Positions 46,197 to 54,006 of a stretch of 64,000 nucleotides of DNA are shown here, in pieces. This DNA is from Terriglobia bacterium. Lineage in GTDB: Bacteria > Acidobacteriota > Terriglobia > Bryobacterales > Bryobacteraceae. Under the pieces are notes generated by a model. The model was not told the origin of the DNA. It made no database searches and was given only the letters and a program-made list of their open reading frames with translations. Where the stretch lies: positions 124,001 to 188,000 of the forward strand of contig JAIQFE010000003.1 in assembly GCA_020073445.1 (NCBI GenBank), read 5' to 3'. Made by a program: the position numbers and the translations under genes. Every line of letters starts with the position of its first letter. The first letter of the stretch is position 1.

Positions 46197-47999
46197 TTAC
46201 TCCACCGCGTAAACCCACACGGTGCCGCCTTCCGGAACTTCCGGATACTCTCCCGGGAAGGCTCCGTTGAGCGTTGCTTGCATCCCGCGGGAGTCGCCGC
46301 CCCAACCGGAGAGCACCGCCACGTACTGTTTTCCGTCGATGCTGAACGTTGTCGGTGGCGCGAGAATTCCCGAAGCCGTCGGCGATTCCCACAGCAGTTT
46401 TCCGCTGGTCGCGTCGAAGGCGTGGATCTTGCGGTCGTTTGTGCCGCCGGTGAACACCAGACCGCCGGCTGTGGCGAGCATCGCTCCCCAGTTCGGCGAT
46501 TTCGCGTAGTTGTGGGTCCACACCTTCTTGCCGGTGTCGACGTTCCACGCCTGCACTTCGCCGAAGTGATCGGCGCCGGGATTAATCGGGGAAGGAGCGT
46601 TGCGGACCTGAGTGGTGCCCGTATAGCCGCGGCCCGGAACGTAAGGCACGTCCTCGGCGCCCATCGAGGAGCCGCACAGGTTGTTGTTCGCGGGAACGTA
46701 GATCATCCGCGTCTTGGGGCTGAAGGCGATGGGAGGCCAGTTCTTGCCGCCGTGCAGGTTCGGGCAGAAATCGGCCGCCTTGCCGGTGCCGGGCTTGTGC
46801 GCCGGATCGACGTCCGGACGGCCGGTTTCGGGATCCAGCGATTTGAACACGTTCTGGTTCACGAAGGGCTTGCCTTCCACGAATTTGAGGCGCCCGTCGC
46901 GCCCTACCACGCTGCGATCGATGAACCACAGGTAGCCGTCGCGCGCCACATCGATCAGGCCCTTGATGGTCCTGCCGTTGCGCTGGAAATCCACCAGGAT
47001 CGGCGGCGAAACTTCATCCCAATCCCAGGAATCGTTGGGATGGTATTGGTAGTGGCCCTTGATCTTCCCGGTCGCCACGTCCAGGGCGATGGTCGAAGAG
47101 GTGTAAAGATTGTCGCCGGGCCTCTTGTCGCCCATCCAGGGACCGCCGTTGCCGACGCCCCAGTACGCCGTGTTCGTATCCTGATCGTAATTCCCCGTGA
47201 CCCAGACGGAGCCACCTCCGTTCTTCCACTGATCGCCCTTGGGCCAGGTTTCGCTGCCGGGTTCGCCGGGAGCGGGAATGGTGTACGTGCGCCACTGCTC
47301 CTTACCGGTTTCCGTATCGAATGCCGCGACAAATCCGCGAATTCCGAATTCGCCGCCGGACGCCCCGACCATCACCTTCCCGCCCGCGATCAGCGGAGCC
47401 AATGAGATGTAGTAGCCCGATTTGTTGTCCGCAACTTCGGTGGTCCAGACTTCGCGCCCGGTCTTCGCGTCCAGAGCGACCAGTACCGCCTCACCCGCGG
47501 CGAAGTAAACGCGATCGCCGAACAGGGCGACACCGCGGCTGGTATCGTGCGGCACGTTGGACCCAGTGGGACGCGGCCGGCGGTAACGCCACATCACGTT
47601 TCCGCTCTTGGCGTCGATGGCGATCACCTGATTATTCGGCGTGGAGACGAACATCGCACCGTTGTTGACCAGGGGAGCGGCCTCATGCACCCGAGGCTCG
47701 CCGGTAGCCAAAATCCAGACGGGTTTCAGTCTCGCAACATTGTTCGGCGTGATCTGATCCAGCGGGCTGTAGCCCCAGCCGTCATAGGTGCGGCGAATCA
47801 TGAGCCAGTTGCTGGCCTCGGGATTCTTTAGACGTTCGGCCGTTACGGGCGCGTAGTTCTGAAGAACGGCCGGCAGGGGTGCCGGCGGCGCACCGCCCCG
47901 TCCTTGGGCAGCGCCGCGGCCTAAGGAAATGACGGTGATCGAGATCGAGGCGAGTGCGAGCGCGCCCCCTACAGGCAACAAAGTCTTCAGTTTGAGCAT
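46197..47999 (-). CDS. PQQ-dependent alcohol dehydrogenase, lanthanide-type signature
   Basis: The 600-residue periplasmic quinoprotein oxidises alcohols or similar substrates with pyrroloquinoline quinone. It has a signal peptide (GGALALASISITVIS) and an eight-bladed propeller of repeated W-docking motifs (AIDAKSGNVMWRY, ALDAKTGREVWTT, AFDTETGKEQWR). Metal and PQQ residues seen are Glu in GGEFGIRG, Asn in YWGVGNGGPW, and the catalytic Asp of WDWDE, whose partner Asp two positions later matches the lanthanide-dependent (XoxF) type. No vicinal Cys pair is present. A partner cytochrome c is not adjacent. It diverges from the ECF sigma gene. Confidence 0.92.
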   Translation of the reverse strand: MLKLKTLLPVGGALALASISITVISLGRGAAQGRGGAPPAPLPAVLQNYAPVTAERLKNPEASNWLMIRRTYDGWGYSPLDQITPNNVARLKPVWILATGEPRVHEAAPLVNNGAMFVSTPNNQVIAIDAKSGNVMWRYRRPRPTGSNVPHDTSRGVALFGDRVYFAAGEAVLVALDAKTGREVWTTEVADNKSGYYISLAPLIAGGKVMVGASGGEFGIRGFVAAFDTETGKEQWRTYTIPAPGEPGSETWPKGDQWKNGGGSVWVTGNYDQDTNTAYWGVGNGGPWMGDKRPGDNLYTSSTIALDVATGKIKGHYQYHPNDSWDWDEVSPPILVDFQRNGRTIKGLIDVARDGYLWFIDRSVVGRDGRLKFVEGKPFVNQNVFKSLDPETGRPDVDPAHKPGTGKAADFCPNLHGGKNWPPIAFSPKTRMIYVPANNNLCGSSMGAEDVPYVPGRGYTGTTQVRNAPSPINPGADHFGEVQAWNVDTGKKVWTHNYAKSPNWGAMLATAGGLVFTGGTNDRKIHAFDATSGKLLWESPTASGILAPPTTFSIDGKQYVAVLSGWGGDSRGMQATLNGAFPGEYPEVPEGGTVWVYAVE

Positions 48000-48110
48000 T
48001 CAACAAGGGCTCCGGTCCGTTATCATACATCGTTTTGTAACCGTGGGTCTTTTCGGCTTGCCGGCTTGCCGGCTCGTATACCGCTTAGTGATATGATCCC
48101 CGCCGCTGCC

Positions 48111-48683
48111 ATGAGCCTGAAGGCGTTCACCACGCATCGCGAGGTTGCGCTGCTCAAGAAGCGCGATCCGGACGCGATTTCCGAGCTGATCGAGCGCTAT
48201 CAGCACAGGCTCTATCGCTTTCTGGCGCGGATGGTGCAGGATCCGGCCACGGCCGAGGATCTGTTTCAGCAAACCTGGATCCGGCTGCTGGAGAAGATCG
48301 GCTCGTACGATGCCCGGCGGAATTTTGATGCGTGGCTGTTCGCTATCGCACGCAATTTGGCGATCGATTATCTGCGGCGTCGTCGAGGGATCAGCCTCGA
48401 TGAGGTAGACGATTCCGGGTTGGCTATGGTGGATCGCCTGAGCGCCGGCGGACGCGATGCGCTGGAACAGCTGCTGGATTTCGAGCGCGGGACGTTGCTT
48501 GCCGCAGCGATCGCTGAATTACCGGCGATACAACGCGAAGTGTTGACCCTGCGGTTCGAAGAGGACATGAAGCTGGAACAAATCGCGGAGGTGGCCGCGA
48601 TACCGCTTTCGACAGTGAAGAGCCGCTTGCATCGCGCTCTGGAGAGCCTGCGGGCGCGGCTCGAAATGGGAAAGGACTTATGA
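48111..48683 (+). CDS. ECF-type RNA polymerase sigma factor
   Basis: This sigma-70 family (ECF) protein has region 2 (ISELIERYQHRLYRFLARMVQDPATAEDLFQQTWIRLL) and region 4 (LPAIQREVLTLRFEEDMKLEQIAEVAAIPLSTVKSRLHRALESL). ATG 48111 gives about 190 residues and a compact start (MSLKAFTTHREV). ATG 48093 is an in-frame alternative. It overlaps the anti-sigma gene by ATGA. A run of CGGCTTGC-type tandem octamers lies upstream (48052-48075). It probably controls envelope or stress genes. Confidence 0.94.
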   Translation: MSLKAFTTHREVALLKKRDPDAISELIERYQHRLYRFLARMVQDPATAEDLFQQTWIRLLEKIGSYDARRNFDAWLFAIARNLAIDYLRRRRGISLDEVDDSGLAMVDRLSAGGRDALEQLLDFERGTLLAAAIAELPAIQREVLTLRFEEDMKLEQIAEVAAIPLSTVKSRLHRALESLRARLEMGKDL

Positions 48684-49150
48684 CCGAACACGAATCTGTT
48701 CGAGCGATGCTGGCACTGGCCGCGGCGGGCGCGCTTGAACCGAAAGAGCAGCGTCGAGTGGATCAGCATGCGCGGGAATGCGACTTGTGCCGGAAGGATC
48801 TGGAAACGTGGGCCGCATACGCGCAAAGCTTGCGGAAGCTGCCCCAGCCGGCGGCGCCTGAGGGAATGGCGCAGCGCACCCAGGCGTTGATTTTGCAGCA
48901 TCGGGCGGAAACTACAAGTCGGCGCCGGAACGAACTGTTTCTAGGTGCACTCGCGATGTTCGGCTGGGGCGCAGGATGGGCCTTCTGGACGCTGGTTCGC
49001 GCGATCGTGGGCGGAAATCTGAACGTGTTCGGAGCAAATCTGCTTAACGGTCTGACGTGGTCTCTGATGTCTATGGTGGTGGCGGGAATAACCGCGGCGA
49101 CAGCCGCATCGATGCTTGGCAAAGGCAAGGAAGCGAGGAGGTTCTTATGA
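48680..49150 (+). CDS. Zinc-binding anti-sigma factor
   Basis: The 156-residue anti-sigma factor has an N-terminal zf-HC2 domain (HARECDLCRKDL, the H-x3-C-x2-C motif near residue 30) and two C-terminal membrane segments (FLGALAMFGWGAGWAFWTL and LTWSLMSMVVAGITAATAAS). It probably holds the upstream ECF sigma at the membrane. It overlaps both neighbours by ATGA, so the three genes form one translation-coupled operon. Confidence 0.93.
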   Translation: MTEHESVRAMLALAAAGALEPKEQRRVDQHARECDLCRKDLETWAAYAQSLRKLPQPAAPEGMAQRTQALILQHRAETTSRRRNELFLGALAMFGWGAGWAFWTLVRAIVGGNLNVFGANLLNGLTWSLMSMVVAGITAATAASMLGKGKEARRFL

Positions 49151-49632
49151 GCCGGTTACGTGAAGAGATGAGAGTGATTCCAATCGGGGCGTGGGTAACG
49201 GCCATCGTCCTCTATGTGGCCCTTGTCGTGTTGTCTTGGCGGGTTTTCATCCCTCACGACGAGGATTTCAGCTCCTGGCCGCGATGGGGGCTGACGCTTT
49301 TCACCATGGTCATGCCGATGTTCCTGGCGGTCTACGTACTGCTCGTCGGCTACGTGGCAGGGGATGCCCGTCGGCGAGGGATGCGGCAGGTGATGTGGAC
49401 CCTGCTAGCGGTTTTCATCCCCAACGCAATCGGCATCATCCTGTACTTCATCCTGCGCGAGCCTTTACTGGTGGCCTGCCGAAGCTGCGGAACTCAGGTG
49501 AGGCAAGGCTTCGCATTTTGCTCGAAGTGCGGTACGGCCCTGGCACATGCTTGCCCGGCGTGCCGCTCTGCGGTGCAACCAGGATGGTCGCACTGCACCA
49601 AGTGTGGAGCCCGGCTGGAGGCGGGTAACTGA
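49147..49632 (+). CDS. Membrane protein with two zinc ribbons
   Basis: The 161-residue protein has two or three membrane segments (residues 15-34, 52-73, 90-105) and a C-terminal tail with two zinc ribbons: CRSCGTQVRQGFAFCSKCG and CPACRSAVQPGWSHCTKCG. ATG 49147 overlaps the anti-sigma stop. The tail probably faces the cytoplasm. It is the last gene of the ECF sigma operon and could modulate the anti-sigma factor, but no direct evidence exists. Confidence 0.88.
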   Translation: MSRLREEMRVIPIGAWVTAIVLYVALVVLSWRVFIPHDEDFSSWPRWGLTLFTMVMPMFLAVYVLLVGYVAGDARRRGMRQVMWTLLAVFIPNAIGIILYFILREPLLVACRSCGTQVRQGFAFCSKCGTALAHACPACRSAVQPGWSHCTKCGARLEAGN

Positions 49633-49661
49633 GATATACTCGACACCAAACGGGAGGGATC

Positions 49662-50486
49662 ATGCAGCTTCTTCGACGCGAGATGTTGGGCATCCTGAGC
49701 GCCGGCGCGCTGGCCCTGCGCAACGCCGGGGCCGCCGACGCGGGTCTTCGCTTCACCGCGCTCGACCACGTGGAGTTCCTGGTGTCGGACGCCGAGAAAT
49801 CGGCGGCCTTCTACGCGCGCGTGTTCGGCAATACCGTGCTCAAGAACAACAAGACCACGCGACGTTACGTGAAGCTGGGACCGAGCTACATCGCCATGGA
49901 CCGGAACGCGCAGGGGGCGATCAACGTCGACCATTTCTGCGCCGGCATTCCCGGGTTCGACGTGGCGAGCGTGCATCGCTATCTGGATGGCAAGGGCATC
50001 ATGTATCGCGATTTTCCCAGCGGCAAGGATATGGCTGTGCCCGATCCGGACGGAACACGGCTTCAACTCGCAACCGACAACGGCTGGGCGCAGTTGCTAA
50101 TGGGCACAGCGTCACCGGAAGCGATCTCAATCGCCGGCGAGGCGATTTTCCGTCCCACTGGCATCGATCACATTTTGCTCAACGTGAGCGATCCTGAGAA
50201 GTCGGCCGCATTCTACGAGAAGATTCTGGGTCCGGTGACGCAGCGCAACAACAACCGGATCTGGTTCCAGGCGGGAACCGGGCGAATCGGCCTGCTGAAG
50301 ACGCCGGCGGGAGAGAAAGCCGGAGTAAATCATTACTGCGTCGCCGTCGAGAAGTTCGATTACGACACCGCCGTTAAGAAGCTAGAGCAGGCGGGCGTGA
50401 GGCTCGATAAGCCGGAGATCGCGGGTTCTCCCGACCTGCGCGATCCGGATGGATATCGCGTGCAGGTGATGGGTCCGCGAGCCTAA
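49662..50486 (+). CDS. Two-domain VOC (glyoxalase/dioxygenase-like) protein
   Basis: The 274-residue protein has two VOC-fold domains: residues 32-145 (ALDHVEFLVSDAEKSAAFYARVFG) and 163-272 (GIDHILLNVSDPEKSAAFYEKILG). The metal residues include His in each HV/HI start, His in NVDHFCAGI and NHYCVAV, and Glu/Asp near the ends. An N-terminal twin-arginine-like signal (LLRREMLGILSAGAL) suggests export. GGGAGGGA precedes the ATG. The substrate is unknown. Confidence 0.88.
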   Translation: MQLLRREMLGILSAGALALRNAGAADAGLRFTALDHVEFLVSDAEKSAAFYARVFGNTVLKNNKTTRRYVKLGPSYIAMDRNAQGAINVDHFCAGIPGFDVASVHRYLDGKGIMYRDFPSGKDMAVPDPDGTRLQLATDNGWAQLLMGTASPEAISIAGEAIFRPTGIDHILLNVSDPEKSAAFYEKILGPVTQRNNNRIWFQAGTGRIGLLKTPAGEKAGVNHYCVAVEKFDYDTAVKKLEQAGVRLDKPEIAGSPDLRDPDGYRVQVMGPRA

Positions 50487-50490
50487 CAAG

Positions 50491-51480
50491 CTACTTCTTC
50501 GCGCTCTTCATCCACTTCAGGATGGGGCCCGTGACGCTATCGTCCGCCGTGTTCGGCGAGAACACTTCGGACACGTGGCTGTGATCCTTGAACACCATCA
50601 CGGTCGGGCAATGGTTCACCATGCAGAGCTGTTCCTTGAGAACTTCATGAAACGCGGTGATACCCGGCAGATCCAGTTCACCGGCGCCCAGGAAGATCGG
50701 AATATCGACCTTCAGCAGACCTGGCAGATTCGATCGCGCGAGCTGAGTAGCGGGATCCAGGGGAGCGAAGCCGCGTCCGCCGCCTTTGCCCTTGCCGTCG
50801 GGTGGAGGGCCGCCCTTGGGAGGACCACCGGGTCCGGGGCCACGTGCGGGTGCGGTTACCGGCGCGATATTGAAATTCGGAGTGCCCATCAGTACCACGC
50901 CTTTTAGCCCGACGCCTTTGAGTCCGTACAGTTCGGGATGGCCGACGTAGGTGGAAACAGGTCCGGTGCCCGCGGAGTGCGCCCAGATGAAAACGCGATC
51001 CGGATTGCCCTTGTACTTCGAGATGTTCTGCTGAACCCAATCGATCACGCGTCCGATGTCTTTCGCGGGCTCGTTCCACTCCAGGCCTTGGCCGCCGCGG
51101 CGCTGCACATTCACACCGGTCATGCCGTTCTTCACGGCCCACAGCATGATGTTGTCGTAGAAGGCATCGCCGTCAGGCACAGGCTCGGTCTTATTGCCCG
51201 CTCCGCCAGAGACGTAGATCAGCACCGGGCGCTTGCCGCCGCCTTTTTCGGGAGAAAAGACGTCGAGAACGGTGCGGTCCGTGTCGACGTATTTGATGTT
51301 GCGTTCGACTTTGACGCCAGGGTAGGGAGGCGTGGGTTGCAGAGGCCGGTACATCTTCGCTGTGCCCGGGACATCGAGAACGGGACCGACCTCTTTGAGC
51401 CTGGCGGCGATATCGGGAGGCACGGCGGCGAAAGACGCGGCAGCGAGCAGGCACGTGAGCAATAGAGATTTAGCAGGCAT
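50491..51480 (-). CDS. Secreted alpha/beta hydrolase with Gly/Pro-rich insertion
   Basis: The 329-residue secreted esterase-like protein has a signal peptide (AKSLLLTCLLAAASFA), the core strand VLIYVSGGAGN and the nucleophile elbow FIWAHSAGTGP (Ser). A flexible insert, rich in Gly, Pro and Lys, lies at about residues 213-237. The His is likely in FKDHSHVSEV, near the C-terminus. ATG 51480 removes a 7-codon extension. It is convergent with the VOC gene, with only 4 bp between stops. Confidence 0.85.
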   Translation of the reverse strand: MPAKSLLLTCLLAAASFAAVPPDIAARLKEVGPVLDVPGTAKMYRPLQPTPPYPGVKVERNIKYVDTDRTVLDVFSPEKGGGKRPVLIYVSGGAGNKTEPVPDGDAFYDNIMLWAVKNGMTGVNVQRRGGQGLEWNEPAKDIGRVIDWVQQNISKYKGNPDRVFIWAHSAGTGPVSTYVGHPELYGLKGVGLKGVVLMGTPNFNIAPVTAPARGPGPGGPPKGGPPPDGKGKGGGRGFAPLDPATQLARSNLPGLLKVDIPIFLGAGELDLPGITAFHEVLKEQLCMVNHCPTVMVFKDHSHVSEVFSPNTADDSVTGPILKWMKSAKK

Positions 51481-51502
51481 GGCGGAAGTCGAGTGTATCA
51501 CG

Positions 51503-52168
51503 CTAACGGGTGGGATGAATCAGAACAGTTGTCCGGCAACTGCCTCCGCCGCTCCCATAGACTCGCGGCGAGAGGTCCTTGTTGAGGGCGATCCGCACCT
51601 CCTGCAATTCTCCGTCGCGATAGCACGATACGCGGAAGGCTCCCCGTGGGAAGTTCGGATTCGCGGCGGCCATCCGGGCTTCGATCTCTTCGGGATTCAG
51701 CTGCAACTCGCGAGCAGGGGCGCGCAAGCTATCGGGGATCTTGACCATGTCGCGTGCCCGGCGGACGAACGTGAAGTAATCTGACGCGGTCAAGCCGGTG
51801 CAAGTGCCGTGCGTGGCCCATTCGTGCTGGATCAGCGATTCGGTCGGAATGTAATCCAGAGTCGCACGCACGATATCTTGCGAGATGGGTCTCGCCGGTC
51901 CGCAATTCTCCGGGCCTCGGCCGCCCTCCACCTGGGGCCAGAGTCCATGGACGACGAAACCGATGTGGCGTCCGGTACCGCACTCGCGAGCATCTTTGTT
52001 GCCGGTCGGCTGGGCGCAGAAGTCGGGAGCGTAAGAGAGTGAGAGCAGGTAATAGGAGAACGTGGTCCCGCTTTGCGGCGCTTTCTTGTGCGATCGGGCA
52101 GCGGCCGCAGTCGCCGCAAACAGGCAAATCAAGGCGGCCGAGACCGGCCATCGAAGATGTCGTCGCAT
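51503..52168 (-). CDS. Ribonuclease T2 family protein
   Basis: The 221-residue secreted RNase T2 cleaves RNA via 2',3'-cyclic phosphates. The catalytic CAS1 motif FVVHGLWPQ and the CAS2 motif HEWATHGTC are intact. The signal peptide is VSAALICLFAATAAAA. Several cysteines (DFCAQPTG, ENCGPAR, HGTC, VSCYRD, GSCRTT) fit the usual disulfides. It diverges from the rlmA-like gene over 22 bp. Confidence 0.95.
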   Translation of the reverse strand: MRRHLRWPVSAALICLFAATAAAARSHKKAPQSGTTFSYYLLSLSYAPDFCAQPTGNKDARECGTGRHIGFVVHGLWPQVEGGRGPENCGPARPISQDIVRATLDYIPTESLIQHEWATHGTCTGLTASDYFTFVRRARDMVKIPDSLRAPARELQLNPEEIEARMAAANPNFPRGAFRVSCYRDGELQEVRIALNKDLSPRVYGSGGGSCRTTVLIHPTR

Positions 52169-52190
52169 AGCCGTATCTTACAATCGATCG

Positions 52191-52964
52191 ATGCTCCTTC
52201 TTTGCCCCGTGCGGGGCTGCCACTTGGCATTGGCGCGCGAAGAAAAGCGAGTCGTGTGTCCACAAGGACACTCGTTCGACATCGCGCGGAGCGGATACAT
52301 CAACCTGCTGCAGCCACAGGATCGGCGATCCAAGAATCCGGGCGATACGGCGGATGCCGTAGCGGCGCGGCGGCGACTGCACGATCGCGGCGTTACCGAT
52401 CCACTGCTGCGTGGGATCGCAGAAATGATTCGGGCGGTTCCGAACGACATTGTTCTGGATGCCGGGTGCGGTGAGGGTTTCTACCTCGGCAGCCTTGCTC
52501 GCGAGACCGGTTTCGATGCGTACGGGGTCGATATCTCGATTCCGGCGGTGGAGGCGGCGGCGAAGCGATATCCCGAATGCGAGTGGATCGTGGCCAATGC
52601 GGACCGCTTCTTGCCCTACGCTGATCGCTCGTTCTCGATCGTGCTATCGATCACAGGCCGGATGAATGCGGGCGAATTCCGGCGTGTCCTGCGCGATGAC
52701 GGACGTTTGTTGGTCGCGCTGGCGGCGCCCGAGGACTTGATCGAACTGCGAGGTAAGGGTCGCGATCGAGTGGACCGAACCGTCGAAACATTCGCGAAAG
52801 ACTTCACGCTCGCTGACCGGCGCCGCGTGACGACCGCTGCGGATCTAGATGCAGCCGCCGTTCAAGACGTTCTGCTTTCGATTTATCGGCCAATGCGGGC
52901 GGAGCCAGCGGAGGCGATGCGGGTGACATTCAGTCTGGATCTACTGCTCTTTCGCCCACGCTAG
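52191..52964 (+). CDS. 23S rRNA (guanine-N1)-methyltransferase RlmA-like
   Basis: The 257-residue SAM-dependent methyltransferase, similar to RlmA, modifies a guanine in 23S rRNA helix 35. The N-terminal zinc site is visible (CPVRGCHLAL followed by VCPQGHSFD). It also has GYINLLQP, SAM-binding VLDAGCGEGFYLGSLA, and the following VDISIPAVEAAAKRYP. ATG 52191 gives the natural family start. Upstream in-frame codons belong to the divergent RNase T2 region. Confidence 0.92.
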   Translation: MLLLCPVRGCHLALAREEKRVVCPQGHSFDIARSGYINLLQPQDRRSKNPGDTADAVAARRRLHDRGVTDPLLRGIAEMIRAVPNDIVLDAGCGEGFYLGSLARETGFDAYGVDISIPAVEAAAKRYPECEWIVANADRFLPYADRSFSIVLSITGRMNAGEFRRVLRDDGRLLVALAAPEDLIELRGKGRDRVDRTVETFAKDFTLADRRRVTTAADLDAAAVQDVLLSIYRPMRAEPAEAMRVTFSLDLLLFRPR

Positions 52965-52975
52965 ACTTGAGTTCA

Positions 52976-53119
52976 GTGGAACGAAAGATCTTCTGGCTTA
53001 CGTTTGGCGTCCTGGGCCTGATTGCCGATTTCGTTCTGCCGTTCTGGTGGGCACTGGGCGCGACCATTCCGGTTTTCCTGGTCAGCTGGTGGGTGGCCTA
53101 TCGCAGCGATTGGTTTTAG
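52976..53119 (+). CDS. 47-residue membrane protein
   Basis: A short open reading frame from GTG 52976 to TAG 53119 encodes a protein with two hydrophobic segments (residues 5-22 and 24-41) and a basic first turn (VERKIFWLT). It lies 11 bp after the rlmA-like stop and shares its strand. In-frame TTG 52967 is an alternative start. The composition (Trp-rich, hydrophobic) supports a real small membrane protein, but conservation cannot be tested here. Confidence 0.6.
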   Translation: MERKIFWLTFGVLGLIADFVLPFWWALGATIPVFLVSWWVAYRSDWF

Positions 53120-53121
53120 GC

Positions 53122-53298
53122 TTACTCGAGGATGTTCGCCTCGAAGTCCACGACCTCGCCGTCTTCGAACGAATAGCGGATCTGGATGGGGTGGCAGCAT
53201 ACCTCGCAATCCTCCACGTAGGTTTGACTCTTCACCGCCGGATCGAGGACCATCGAGATCTCCTGCCAGCAGTACGGACATGAGAAGAAGTGCTCCAT
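53122..53298 (-). CDS. CPXCG motif-containing cysteine-rich protein
   Basis: The 58-residue protein of the CPXCG family starts MEHFFSCPYCWQEISMVLD and has four paired cysteines (SCPYC and DCEVCC), giving a small zinc-ribbon-like fold. Its role is unknown. ATG 53298 is chosen instead of a 19-codon extension because family members start with MEHFF. The start codon abuts the divergent ATG of a second zinc-ribbon gene (53299). Confidence 0.9.
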   Translation of the reverse strand: MEHFFSCPYCWQEISMVLDPAVKSQTYVEDCEVCCHPIQIRYSFEDGEVVDFEANILE

Positions 53299-53415
53299 AT
53301 GACTTGTAAGAAATGCAGAATTCCTATGAAAGAGCTCAAGGGGCACATCTACCACAAGAAGCGGAAATGGAAATGTCCGAAGTGCGGCAGAGCCCGGATG
53401 CAGACGCCAAAATAA
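53299..53415 (+). CDS. 38-residue zinc-ribbon protein
   Basis: The ORF of 38 codons starts at ATG 53299. It has two CxxC pairs (MTCKKCRIP and WKCPKCGRA) separated by a His/Lys-rich stretch (KGHIYHKKRK), ending MQTPK. The pattern is that of a minimal zinc ribbon, and the high Lys content suggests nucleic-acid binding. It diverges back to back from the CPXCG gene, with zero nucleotides between the start codons. The remainder to 53550 shows no other gene. Confidence 0.65.
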   Translation: MTCKKCRIPMKELKGHIYHKKRKWKCPKCGRARMQTPK

Positions 53416-53550
53416 CTAAAACCTTAACCAGTAAGTATGCACGAGTCTGGCATAGGGACTCACCCGTGGATTGCCACTTTCGGCGAGGTTCGGCAGAAAA
53501 ACCTGTTGCATACCTCCCGGCCTTCCAAACAGCGGAGAAGACGGTCCTAC

Positions 53551-53901
53551 TCAAGCGTAAACATTCGCCGTCAGCTCGATCTCGAGTACGGAGAGCTGGA
53601 AGTTACCCGAGGGCAACGCCATATACTGGGACACGTAGTTCCTAAATAGCGGGCCGCTGCCGTGCTGGCTTCCGTTCGCGTCATTGCGCAGCTCTTCGAA
53701 AACGATTTGCGGTATCCACCAGGGTCCATCAAAGGGCCGGTCGTTGGCGATATACACGAGGCGATATAGCTGCGTACCGGGCGACAATAACGTTTTTGCC
53801 GGTACGCCCTCGAACGAGGCGCGCGAGTCGTAACTGGTCTTACGCATGGTCGCCCAGCGCACTTCGTCGAAACTGAGGTCCTGGTTCAGGTGAGTCGCCA
53901 T
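53551..53901 (-). CDS. Hypothetical protein
   Basis: The 116-residue soluble protein is of unknown function. It starts MATHLNQDLSFDEVRW (ATG 53901) and ends VLEIELTANVYA. It contains aromatic-rich strands (WWIPQIVFEELRNDANG, LYRLVYIANDRPFDGPW). The upstream in-frame extension to 53961 enters the padR promoter and is rejected. It diverges from the padR-lepB genes. Confidence 0.6.
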   Translation of the reverse strand: MATHLNQDLSFDEVRWATMRKTSYDSRASFEGVPAKTLLSPGTQLYRLVYIANDRPFDGPWWIPQIVFEELRNDANGSQHGSGPLFRNYVSQYMALPSGNFQLSVLEIELTANVYA

Positions 53902-53954
53902 TGCGTTTGCTGCCTTCCGGCAGGCAGTATAGCGCGAACGGATCGCTATTTTTG

Positions 53955-54006
53955 TTGACAAACTGGCCGAAGCGGCATACTATATCCGTAGCGGATATAG
54001 TATGCC
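53955..54006 (+). promoter_or_regulatory. PadR promoter and 33-bp palindrome spanning the start codon (lepB operon)
   Basis: TTGACA (53955-53960), a 17-nt spacer and TACTAT (53978-53983) form a near-consensus promoter. A perfect inverted repeat with 15-bp arms, GGCATACTATATCCG (53974-53988) and its reverse complement (53992-54006), centred on TAG, covers the -10, the start site and the ATG (54002). The predicted leader is about 12 nt and carries no ribosome-binding site. Confidence 0.82.
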
